Shown here: one piece after another, positions 1-6,985 of the stretch
Position numbering within the stretch: position 1 is the stretch's first letter
Layout of the letters: the number at the start of each line of letters is the position of its first letter
Assembly: GCF_900100155.1 (NCBI RefSeq)
Contig: NZ_FMTP01000005.1
Coordinates: 1-64,000, forward strand
Direction: 5' to 3'
Origin: Ancylobacter rudongensis
GTDB lineage: Bacteria > Pseudomonadota > Alphaproteobacteria > Rhizobiales > Xanthobacteraceae
Length of the DNA: 64,000 nt
The notes under the pieces: generated by a model
Database searches by the model: none
Seen by the model: only the letters and a program-made list of their open reading frames with translations
What the model was told of the DNA's origin: nothing
Made by a program: the position numbers and the translations under genes

Positions 1-95
1 TGGAGAACGAGCTGTTCTTCCGCGACAACACGATGATGCTGTTCGCCGACGCCAAGAAGATGGTCGAGGACATTGTGAAGAACCTCAACCATTGA
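1..95 (+). CDS. pntB: NAD(P) transhydrogenase subunit beta, C-terminal end only
   Basis: Only the last 30 residues are present, read from base 3 to the TGA at 93-95. They include the stretch ELFFRDNTMMLFADAKK, which matches the conserved C-terminus of PntB (NPLFFKENTHMLFGDAKA in E. coli). PntB is the membrane subunit with the NADP(H)-binding domain of the proton-translocating transhydrogenase, which makes NADPH from NADH using the proton gradient. The rest of the gene lies outside the window. A strong intrinsic terminator follows, so this is the end of a transcription unit. Confidence 0.85.
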   Translation, partial: ENELFFRDNTMMLFADAKKMVEDIVKNLNH

Positions 96-167
96 GGGGG
101 CGGATCGGGCCAATCGGCCCGATCGTCCTCCTGATCGAACCGGGTTCGACCCCTCGCAGCGCAGAAA

Positions 168-193
168 GGCCGGGCCAACGCCCGGCTTTTTTG
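168..193 (+). terminator. Intrinsic terminator after pntB
   Basis: Perfect 7-bp stem GCCGGGC / GCCCGGC (169-175 and 180-186), four-base loop, then six T (187-192). It lies 73 bases after the pntB stop and before the extensin-like gene. Confidence 0.92.
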
Positions 194-219
194 TCTTTCC
201 GCACCAGCGGCCTGCGGGC

Positions 220-234
220 TTAACCGGCTGTCAA
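220..234 (+). promoter_or_regulatory. CtrA-like box TTAA-N7-TCAA upstream of the extensin-like gene
   Basis: TTAA at 220-223, seven bases, then TCAA at 231-234. This matches 7 of 8 fixed positions of the alphaproteobacterial CtrA consensus TTAA-N7-TTAA. It ends 23 bases before the ATG at 258. That is close for an activator site, so it would act as a repressor site or the promoter is unusual. Assignment is by motif only. Confidence 0.3.
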
Positions 235-257
235 CCAAGAGCGGCTAGCGTCTGCCC

Positions 258-1580
258 ATGACGCGCGGCGTATCCTGGTTTTTCGTAGCCCCGCTCGTCC
301 TCCTGGGGCTCTCCGGCTGCAAGTTCGGGCTGTATGAACAGCGCGAACCCTGGCGCTCGGAGGCCGAGGAACGGTGTCTGGCGGAGGGCCGGGTCAAGCC
401 CTCCGCCTTCATCGTCGCGGATCGGGCGATCAACGGCGCCGGCACCTGCGGCATGGACCATGCCTTCCGCATCACGGCTTTCTCCGAGGGATCTGTTGAG
501 GTTAGCCCGCGCGCGACGCTGGCTTGCCCGATGACCTCGGCCGTCGACCAATGGGTGACGCAGGACGTGCAGCCCGCCGCCATGGCCTGGTTCGGCCAGC
601 CGGTGGTGAAGATGAAGCAGATGTCGTCCTATTCCTGCCGGCGGATGAACGGCGCGAAGACGGGCAAGATCTCCGAGCACGCCTTCGGCAACGGTCTCGA
701 CATTGCCGGCTTCGTGTTGGCCAACGGGCGCGAGATTTCGGTCAAGAAGGACTGGAAGGGCAGCGCCGATGCGCGCGGATTCCTGCGCACCGTGCAGGCC
801 GATGCGTGCGAGCGGTTCAGCGTCGTGCTGGCGCCCGGCTCGAACATCTACCACTACGATCATATCCACATCGACCTGATGCGCCGCGCCTCCGGAAATT
901 CCACCTGTAAGCCTCTGGCGCAGCGACCGATTCCGCCGCGCCTGCCGGTCTACAAGGCGCCGGCCTACAAGGCTCCACCCTATGGCGCCGCGTGGCAGGG
1001 CGGACCGATCTCCGCGGTGCCCGGTGCCGCCGAGCCGGTGGAGAATTACGGGCCGGAAGGCGCCGAGCAGGAGGGGTATGACGTCGAGGCCAGCGCATCC
1101 GCGCCTCTCGCTCCAGCGCCTCTTGCGCCGTCCCGCCCGGCGGTCGCGCGGACGGTGCCGGCTTCCGCCTATCCGGCGGCGCCCGCTCCTGTCTATCCTG
1201 CGGCTTCGGCCTATCCGGCGACGGGGCGCGTCCCCATGGGGGGTGTGGGTGAGCCGATGGTGCTGACACCGCCGGCGGTCGATCCCTACGCCAATGGCGG
1301 CTACGCACCGGATCCTACCCCCGGCGCGCCGGCCCCACAGGGATATCCCGCTCGGACCTACCCGGCGCAGGCCTATCCGCCCGCCGCGCCACCGGCCCCG
1401 GCCGCACCGGCCCGGACGCGGCCGCCCGGTCTCCTGCCGCCCGGCAGCATCCCGCTGGCGAAATGGCTGGGGCTCGACACGACACCCACAACGTCGACCG
1501 GCAATGTCCGCTCCTTCACCACCGAGCGCGAGTTCGCCAGCCCAATTCCCGGCGTGGGCGCCGAGGCGGGTACGGACTGA
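258..1580 (+). CDS. Extensin-like lipoprotein, putative peptidoglycan peptidase
   Basis: 440 residues. The N-terminus is a lipoprotein signal with lipobox LSGC, so the protein is probably anchored in the envelope. Residues about 35-220 match the extensin-like C-terminal domain family of bacteria (PF06904-type). They contain SEHAFGNGLD and YDHIHID, resembling the zinc-ligand pattern (SxHxxGxAxD and HxH) of LAS-type carboxypeptidases, so a cell wall peptidase role is plausible. From about residue 225 the protein becomes a long Pro/Ala-rich tail with repeated YP units (AYPAAP, VYPAAS, AYPATG, TYPAQAYPPAA). The tail is low complexity and probably disordered, perhaps spanning the peptidoglycan. 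The substrate is not known. It is transcribed alone between the pntB terminator and convergent dapB. Confidence 0.8.
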   Translation: MTRGVSWFFVAPLVLLGLSGCKFGLYEQREPWRSEAEERCLAEGRVKPSAFIVADRAINGAGTCGMDHAFRITAFSEGSVEVSPRATLACPMTSAVDQWVTQDVQPAAMAWFGQPVVKMKQMSSYSCRRMNGAKTGKISEHAFGNGLDIAGFVLANGREISVKKDWKGSADARGFLRTVQADACERFSVVLAPGSNIYHYDHIHIDLMRRASGNSTCKPLAQRPIPPRLPVYKAPAYKAPPYGAAWQGGPISAVPGAAEPVENYGPEGAEQEGYDVEASASAPLAPAPLAPSRPAVARTVPASAYPAAPAPVYPAASAYPATGRVPMGGVGEPMVLTPPAVDPYANGGYAPDPTPGAPAPQGYPARTYPAQAYPPAAPPAPAAPARTRPPGLLPPGSIPLAKWLGLDTTPTTSTGNVRSFTTEREFASPIPGVGAEAGTD

Positions 1581-1593
1581 ACCTTAGCGGACG

Positions 1594-2403
1594 TCAGTCG
1601 AGCAGCGTGTCGAGGCCGCGCTTCACCCCGACCCAGCCCTGCACCTTGCGGGCAGCGAGCAGCGTGCCAGCGACATAGGGAGCGGCCGAGGAGCCGGCGT
1701 CGTGGCGGATCGTCAACCGCTCGTCCGGGGCGCCGAAAATCGCCTCCACCCCCAGTACGAAGGACGGCAGGCGTAGCGCGCGCACCCGCACCTCGCGCGC
1801 TCCCTCGCCAAAGGCGCCGCCGCGTGTCTCGGGCACGCCGACCACCTCGGCAACAGGGCGCGAGGTCGCTGGTTGGCGGACGCCGGCCAGGGCCTCGGCG
1901 AGTTCGCGGCCGGTGCCGGAAGGGGCATCCGGCTTTCCGGCAGAGGCGTAGTCGATGAGTTCGACATCGGCGACATATTTCGCCGCCTCCAGCGTGAAGC
2001 GCTTGAGCAAAGTGGCGGTGATGGAGAAATTGCCGGCCGCCAGCAGGCCGGCTTCATGCGCCCGCGCCACCTCGTCGAGTTCGGCATAGTCGGCGGCACC
2101 CAGCCCCGATGTGCCGATGACCACGGCGAGCCCGGCTTCCAGCGCCGCGCGGGCATTGGCCTTCACCACGCCGGGCTTGGTGTAGTCGATCAGTACGTCG
2201 GCAGGAACGGCGAGAGCTTCGGTCACGCTGGCGAAGACCGGGACCCCGCTCGCTGCGCCGCCGAGCGCGATGCCCAAGTCCTTGCCGGCCTGCGAGCGGG
2301 CGACGGCGGCGACCAGTTCGAGATCCGGTGCGGCGGCAATGGCGGGCGCGAGGGCGCGGCCGACCCAGCCGGTGGCGCCGGCGAGGAGGATGCGGATCGC
2401 CAT
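1594..2403 (-). CDS. dapB: Dihydrodipicolinate reductase family protein (divergent DapB)
   Basis: 269 residues, the usual DapB length. The Rossmann motif GATGWVGR is at residues 9-16. The family loop DAPSGTG is at 159-165, and GNFSITATLL matches the NFS motif region. DapB reduces 4-hydroxy-tetrahydrodipicolinate in the lysine/meso-diaminopimelate pathway, which would feed MurE in this window. The canonical sequence before DAPSGT is HHxxKxDAPSGT, with a catalytic His. Here it reads DYASAGKPDAPSGT: the Lys is kept but both His positions are Ala153-Ser154. It may therefore be a divergent paralogue with a changed substrate. The ATG at 2403 was chosen because a longer in-frame extension would run into rnpB. 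Confidence 0.72.
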   Translation of the reverse strand: MAIRILLAGATGWVGRALAPAIAAAPDLELVAAVARSQAGKDLGIALGGAASGVPVFASVTEALAVPADVLIDYTKPGVVKANARAALEAGLAVVIGTSGLGAADYAELDEVARAHEAGLLAAGNFSITATLLKRFTLEAAKYVADVELIDYASAGKPDAPSGTGRELAEALAGVRQPATSRPVAEVVGVPETRGGAFGEGAREVRVRALRLPSFVLGVEAIFGAPDERLTIRHDAGSSAAPYVAGTLLAARKVQGWVGVKRGLDTLLD

Positions 2404-2458
2404 GGCGGGGCTCCTTGGTTCCTGACGGAGAGCGTAGCCGTAGCAAGCCCCGGGGACG

Positions 2459-2472
2459 GCGCCAATTGGCGC
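2459..2472. repeat. 14-bp perfect palindrome between rnpB and dapB
   Basis: GCGCCAATTGGCGC reads the same on both strands. It lies just past the 3' end of rnpB and 56 bases before the dapB start on the minus strand. It has no T tract, so it is not a standard terminator. It could be a protein-binding site or chance in GC-rich DNA. Confidence 0.3.
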
Positions 2473-2482
2473 GCGGGGTAAA

Positions 2483-2866
<384 letters not shown>

Positions 2867-2992
2867 CGCAGCAATGGGCGAGGCGCGTGGCCGCGTCAAG
2901 TGCGGGGAGGGCGGATGGACCGCCGGGCGCAGCAGCGGCTGGGGACGACGCGGTTCGTGGCCCCTGCCGCAGGTGCACGCCGAGAGGTCGTG

Positions 2993-3511
2993 TCAATTCG
3001 AGGCCATGATGGTGCGGGCCTTGCTGCAATAGCTGCGCGCCGCCGAGGACATGCGCTTGGCGCCATGCCCGCCCTGATAGCGCATCACGGTGCCACAGGT
3101 GTCGCCGCCGGCGAGGCGATAGGCGCCGGCGAGATAGCGCATGCCCCAGCGGATGTTGGTGGCGGGTTCATAGAGCTTCGCACGGGAGCCCTTATAGCCA
3201 ACTCCGCGCGCGGTCTGGTGCTTGATCTGCATGAGCCCGACCTCGCCGGCGCGGCCGGTGACGTTGGGTTTCCAGTTGCTCTCGATGCGCACCACGGCGC
3301 GGGCGAGGGCGACCGGGATGCCATTGGCACGGGCTTCGCGGTCGACCAGCGCGACCAATTTATCTTCGACGGCAGAAACGTTTAATTCAGAAATGCCAGG
3401 GGAATTGGACGTGGGGCGCTCGAATATTGATTTTGCGTTGACGAAATTCGTTGAACAGGTGATGAATATAGCGGCGGTGAGGGAAGCAGATAGGAGATTG
3501 GAAACGTTCAT
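2993..3511 (-). CDS. Small secreted lytic transglycosylase (SLT domain)
   Basis: 172 residues. A signal peptide covers residues 1-26 (cleavage likely after VNA). A compact SLT domain follows. Catalytic Glu77 sits in RIESNW, the conserved GLMQI is at 92-96, and NIRWGMRYLAGAY at 119-131 is the usual substrate-groove helix. Such enzymes cleave the MurNAc-GlcNAc bond to give 1,6-anhydro ends, in the periplasm. Cys139 and Cys162 could form a disulfide. It lacks extra domains, as in small VirB1-like or housekeeping transglycosylases. The first 50 codons are noticeably AT-richer than neighbouring genes. The stop lies 127 bases before rnpB on the same strand. Recycling amidase activity is encoded just upstream. 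Confidence 0.85.
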   Translation of the reverse strand: MNVSNLLSASLTAAIFITCSTNFVNAKSIFERPTSNSPGISELNVSAVEDKLVALVDREARANGIPVALARAVVRIESNWKPNVTGRAGEVGLMQIKHQTARGVGYKGSRAKLYEPATNIRWGMRYLAGAYRLAGGDTCGTVMRYQGGHGAKRMSSAARSYCSKARTIMASN

Positions 3512-3750
3512 TACGCGGCGAAGGCCTTTTCATCCGGTTGCGACGGCCGGGAAAAGCCAATAAAATCTGTTGCGAATGTGACGTTTAACGCACGAGTGGG
3601 GCCGCAATCGAAACGTGCCTCAGCCGCAACCGGGCATCAATACCGTGCAATGTGGTGCAATCGCAGCGAACGTGAACGATGCTTGCGCCAAAGGGGCGAC
3701 ACGCGCAGCATCCTGTCGCGCTGCGCAAATATTATAGCCATGCCGCTATT
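3512..3750. other. Intergenic region between the amidase and transglycosylase genes
   Basis: 239 bases, AT-richer than the genes around it. I see no ORF here. On the minus strand an imperfect hairpin (3523-3558), with arms GGCTTTTC and GAAAAGGCC, precedes the transglycosylase start. It includes the probable promoter of that gene, but I cannot place -35 or -10 elements with confidence. Confidence 0.5.
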
Positions 3751-4560
3751 TCAGGCGGAATCGGAGGTGGTCTCGGCCCCGTCGCCGCTCGCCGCCGGAC
3801 GGGCGGCGCAGAGTGCGTAGAGCGTCGCCAGCGTCGAGACATCAGCGACGCCGTCAATCCGGGCGCGGCGAAAATGGCGCTGGAAGGCCCGGACAACAGC
3901 CTCTGTTGTTTCGCAGAACGTCCCGTTTACCGGCACGCCATAGCCATAGAAGGCGAGCATGGCCTGCAGCGCCTCTATCGGCTGGCCATGCTCGCCGCGC
4001 ATGAAAAAGCGCCCGTCGCTCGGCGGTGCTTCCTCCACCAGATGGCCGACGCCGAAGCGGTGCAGCACCTCCCAGGGGAATTTCTCGCCCGGGTCGTTCT
4101 TGCGCAGGGGCGCGACGTCGGAATGGGCGAGCACCCGATCGGGCGGGATCGGCTGGCGCGAGAGAATGTCCTTGGCCAGCGCGGTGACGGCCTCGACCTG
4201 GATGGCGGGGAAGGGCGGGTAGCCGAAATCATGCCCGGGATTGGCGATCTCGATGCCGATGGAATGCGAATTGATGTCGGTGGCCCCGGCCCAGAAGCCG
4301 GCCCCCGCATGCCAGGCGCGGCGAGCTTCGGGCACCAGCTGCAGGATGCGGCCATTCTCCAGCACGACATAATGCGCGGAGACCTGCCGCTCGGGTGCTC
4401 GAAGCCAGTCGACCGCCTCGGTGGTCGATTCCATGCCCGTATAGTGCAGCAGCAGCATGTTCGGCCGGGCGACGCCGAGGCGCGGGCCATGGTTCGGCGA
4501 GGGCAGCACCTGCGCAACCAGCGGCGAGTCGGGCGGAAAGGGGGCGTCGGTGTCGCTCAT
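3751..4560 (-). CDS. N-acetylmuramoyl-L-alanine amidase, AmpD/AmiD type
   Basis: 269 residues. The amidase_2 domain spans about 20-165. The zinc ligands are visible as His39 (LLLHYTG), His146 (LAHSDVAP) and Asp156 (KNDPGEKFPW). A C-terminal peptidoglycan-binding region is at about 190-250 (EALQAMLAFYGYGVPVNGTF). The enzyme splits the lactyl-amide bond between MurNAc and the stem peptide. No signal peptide is seen, which suits a cytoplasmic muropeptide-recycling enzyme like AmpD. The extra binding domain is more typical of AmiD, so location is uncertain. I chose ATG 4560. An in-frame ATG at 4614 would add 18 residues with no better ribosome site. The gene is divergent from mraZ. Confidence 0.85.
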   Translation of the reverse strand: MSDTDAPFPPDSPLVAQVLPSPNHGPRLGVARPNMLLLHYTGMESTTEAVDWLRAPERQVSAHYVVLENGRILQLVPEARRAWHAGAGFWAGATDINSHSIGIEIANPGHDFGYPPFPAIQVEAVTALAKDILSRQPIPPDRVLAHSDVAPLRKNDPGEKFPWEVLHRFGVGHLVEEAPPSDGRFFMRGEHGQPIEALQAMLAFYGYGVPVNGTFCETTEAVVRAFQRHFRRARIDGVADVSTLATLYALCAARPAASGDGAETTSDSA

Positions 4561-4656
4561 CGCGCAGCAGCTAATCCCGACACGCGGGTGATTCAACAGA
4601 TTCTTAAGGTTCATGGGGCGTTAATCGCGAGATGCCGATCGCGGCGGAATCACCCT

Positions 4657-4671
4657 TGTGAACCCTTCACA
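4657..4671. promoter_or_regulatory. Palindromic operator candidate TGTGAA-CCC-TTCACA
   Basis: Perfect 6-bp inverted repeat with a 3-base centre, in the divergent region between the amidase and mraZ genes, 23 bases before the first MraZ-type repeat. It is too short to be a terminator and is not followed by T. The form is that of a dimeric regulator site. The regulator is unknown. Confidence 0.35.
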
Positions 4672-4693
4672 GGAGGTGGATTCGCAACGGTCA

Positions 4694-4738
4694 TTCCATT
4701 GACGCCCATCGTGTCCCATGGTATCCCAAATCATCCCG
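4694..4738. promoter_or_regulatory. MraZ operator: repeats of TCCCA with 10-bp period
   Basis: GCCCA (4704), TCCCA (4714), TCCCA (4724) and TCCCG (4734) lie exactly 10 bp apart, and a degenerate TTCCA at 4694 keeps the phase. Read on the other strand these are TGGGN units separated by 5 bp, which is the binding pattern known for E. coli MraZ at its own promoter. The array lies 116-160 bp upstream of the mraZ start, so autoregulation of the cluster is the obvious reading. Confidence 0.8.
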
Positions 4739-4756
4739 TTGCAGTACCGCGTAAGC

Positions 4757-4800
4757 AATGCCGATGGCGCCTTTCCGGCGCCTGTCGTCCGGCATTTTTT
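4757..4800 (+). terminator. Terminator-like hairpin in the mraZ leader (possible attenuator)
   Basis: The outer stem AATGCCG / CGGCATT (4757-4763 with 4790-4796) encloses an inner stem GGCGCC / GGCGCC (4766-4771 with 4777-4782) and is followed by T to position 4800 (six T from 4795). It sits between the MraZ operator array and the mraZ start. No plus-strand gene upstream needs a terminator here. Transcripts starting near the operator would have to pass it. Confidence 0.55.
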
Positions 4801-4853
4801 GCGGGTTGCGGACGCCGCTGCGGGGCGTGTTTACGTAGGGGCGTACCGAGCCG

Positions 4854-5333
4854 ATGGAACGTTTCGTATCGACCTATCCGATGCGGCTCGATTCCAAGGG
4901 CCGGATGTCGATCCCGGCGCCGTACCGCGCGCTTCTCGCGCGGGACGGGCTGGAACATCTGTACTGCCATCCGGCACTCGATCGTCCCGCCCTGCAGGCG
5001 GGGGGCGTGCAATTGATGGCGGGGATCGACGCCCTGATCGCGCGCTATCCGCCCTTTTCGGATGCGCGGGAGGAACTGGCGGGCGCGCTCTACGGGGCGA
5101 TCGAGATGGTGAAACTCGATCCGGAGGGCCGCGTGATGCTTGGCGAGGGGCTCAAGGCCCATGCGCACATCAAGGACGAGGCCGTGCTTGTCGGCCTCGG
5201 GGATCATTTTCGAATCTGGGAGCCCGATCGCTTCCGGGCGCATCTGGCGGAGGCCACTGCCAAAGTGCGCGCGCTGAAGCAGGAGATCGGCTCTCAGGGG
5301 GCGACGCGGGATTCCCGCGCCGATGGGGCATGA
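4854..5333 (+). CDS. mraZ: Transcriptional regulator MraZ
   Basis: 159 residues, slightly longer than the usual 145-155. Both AbrB-like half-domains are visible. The first is [14 protein letters not shown] at residues 12-25. The second is [15 protein letters not shown] at about 87-101. Each carries the family DxxxR signature. MraZ forms ring-shaped oligomers that bind TGGGN repeats upstream of its own gene and repress the dcw operon in E. coli. A matching array is present at 4694-4738. mraZ is first in the cluster, and its stop overlaps the rsmH start (ATGA), so the two are translationally coupled. Confidence 0.95.
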   Translation: MERFVSTYPMRLDSKGRMSIPAPYRALLARDGLEHLYCHPALDRPALQAGGVQLMAGIDALIARYPPFSDAREELAGALYGAIEMVKLDPEGRVMLGEGLKAHAHIKDEAVLVGLGDHFRIWEPDRFRAHLAEATAKVRALKQEIGSQGATRDSRADGA

Positions 5334-6367
5334 TGGCGGGTCGCGGCGGTTCGGAGACGGACGCTGCCGGCGGACCGGCCCGTCATCTGCCTGTCCTGCT
5401 GACCGAGGTTCTCGACTATCTCGCCCCGCAGCCGGGCGGCGTCTATGTCGACGGCACCTTCGGCGCCGGCGGCTACACGCGCGCCATTCTCGATGCGGCG
5501 GACTGCCGTGCGATCGCCATTGACCGTGATCCCAACGCCATCCGCGACGGGCAGGCACTTGTTGCCGAATTCGGCGGGCGGCTGACGCTGGTGCCCGAGC
5601 GCTTCAGCGCGCTCGACGCGGTGGCGCAGGCGGCCGGTGAAACGCTGGTCGATGGCGTCGTGCTTGATATCGGCGTGTCCTCCATGCAGATCGATGAGGG
5701 CGAGCGCGGCTTTTCCTTCCGTCGGGACGGGCCGCTCGACATGCGGATGTCGCAGGACGGGCCCTCCGCCGCCGACCTTGTGGCGAAGCTCTCCGAGACT
5801 GAACTGGCCAATCTCGTCTATCGCTTCGGCGAGGAGCGCCATTCCCGTGCCGTCGCCAAGGCCATCCTCGCGGCGCGGGCCGAGGCGCCGATCGAGCGCA
5901 CGCTGCAGCTCGCCGATATTGTCGCCAAGGTGGTATGGGCCAAGCCGCACGAACCCCATCCCTCCACCCGCACCTTCCAGGCGCTGCGTATCGCGGTGAA
6001 TGATGAACTGGGTGAACTCGCCCGCGCGCTCGCGGCCGCCGAGCGCATCCTCAAGCCTGGCGGGCGGCTGGTCGTAGTGACCTTCCACTCGCTGGAGGAC
6101 CGCATCGTCAAGAACTTCCTTGCCAACCGCTCCAAGGTCGCCTCCGGCTCGCGCCATCTGCCGGCCGTGGCCGGCGCGGCGCCGAGCTTTACGCTGCTGG
6201 CGCGTGGTGCGGTGGAGGCCGGCGAGGAGGAGCGCGCCGCCAATCCCCGGGCGCGCTCGGCCAAGCTGCGCGCGGCCGCCCGCACCACGGCGCCGGCCCA
6301 TCCCTATGGCGATCTCGGATCGCTGCTGCCGCCTCTGCCCGTCCTTGACGCCCACCGCCGCCGCTGA
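5330..6367 (+). CDS. rsmH: 16S rRNA (cytosine(1402)-N(4))-methyltransferase
   Basis: 345 residues. It begins with the family motif [10 protein letters not shown] and the SAM-binding loop [13 protein letters not shown]. The later blocks [16 protein letters not shown] and [12 protein letters not shown] are all characteristic of RsmH (formerly MraW). It methylates N4 of C1402 in the ribosomal P site. Two adjacent ATG codons at 5330 and 5333 overlap the mraZ stop, and either could be the start. The frame stays open upstream to 4718, but that part is the shadow of mraZ and its leader. Confidence 0.95.
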   Translation: MMAGRGGSETDAAGGPARHLPVLLTEVLDYLAPQPGGVYVDGTFGAGGYTRAILDAADCRAIAIDRDPNAIRDGQALVAEFGGRLTLVPERFSALDAVAQAAGETLVDGVVLDIGVSSMQIDEGERGFSFRRDGPLDMRMSQDGPSAADLVAKLSETELANLVYRFGEERHSRAVAKAILAARAEAPIERTLQLADIVAKVVWAKPHEPHPSTRTFQALRIAVNDELGELARALAAAERILKPGGRLVVVTFHSLEDRIVKNFLANRSKVASGSRHLPAVAGAAPSFTLLARGAVEAGEEERAANPRARSAKLRAAARTTAPAHPYGDLGSLLPPLPVLDAHRRR

Positions 6368-6376
6368 GGTCGAGAC

Positions 6377-6970
6377 ATGTTCCGCATCTTCAATGCCGTC
6401 TCGGTCATCGCGCTGCTCGCCGCCGCCGGCACGGTCTACCATGTCAAGTATTCCTCTGCCTTCGAGGCGCAGGAAATCTCGAAGCTGCGGACGGAAATCC
6501 GCAGCGAGCGTGACCGCATCGCCATTCTGCATGCCGAATGGGCCCGCCGTACCGCGCCCGATCGCGTCCAGGCGCTGGCGGAACGGCATCTCGACATGCG
6601 GCCGCTCGATGTCGCCCATATGGACCGGCTCGCCAGCCTTCCCGCCAAGCCGGATGCGGGCGGCGACGGGCTGAGCGGCATGATCGAGGCGCTGGTGGAC
6701 GGCCCGTCATTGAACCCGCCGGCGCCGGAAGCCGCCGCGCCCAAGCCGGCCAAGCCGGCGCGCACCACTCCGGTCGCTCGGCTCCCCGACGACGCACCGC
6801 TGCCCGAGCAGCCTTTCTCCGCCGAACCCCTGCCGCTCTCGGCCATGCCGCCGGCCGGCACCATGGGCACGCCGCGCCGCAGCCCCACCGGGCCGCAGGG
6901 CGTTCTCGGCGCGCCGCTCAATCCAGCAGCGGCCGCGCCACTGCTTCCCCCCGGCGATGTCGGCCAGTAA
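6377..6970 (+). CDS. ftsL: Cell division protein FtsL with a long C-terminal tail
   Basis: 197 residues. A short cytoplasmic start and one membrane segment (about 5-22) are followed by a coiled-coil periplasmic part (29-75: EAQEISKLRTEIRSERDRIAILHAEW). This is the FtsL plan and the gene has the FtsL position between rsmH and ftsI. FtsL forms a complex with FtsQ and FtsB and helps activate FtsWI at the septum. Typical FtsL proteins are about 90-130 residues. Here residues 90-197 form an Ala/Pro-rich, low-complexity tail that would extend into the periplasm. It starts 9 bases after rsmH and ends 15 bases before ftsI. Confidence 0.88.
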   Translation: MFRIFNAVSVIALLAAAGTVYHVKYSSAFEAQEISKLRTEIRSERDRIAILHAEWARRTAPDRVQALAERHLDMRPLDVAHMDRLASLPAKPDAGGDGLSGMIEALVDGPSLNPPAPEAAAPKPAKPARTTPVARLPDDAPLPEQPFSAEPLPLSAMPPAGTMGTPRRSPTGPQGVLGAPLNPAAAAPLLPPGDVGQ

Positions 6971-6985
6971 TCCCGAGGTGGCACC

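Noticed and set aside
4718..5329. N-terminal extension of RsmH
   Set aside because: The frame is open but covers the mraZ leader and the whole of mraZ in another frame. RsmH family sequence starts at 5330-5333.
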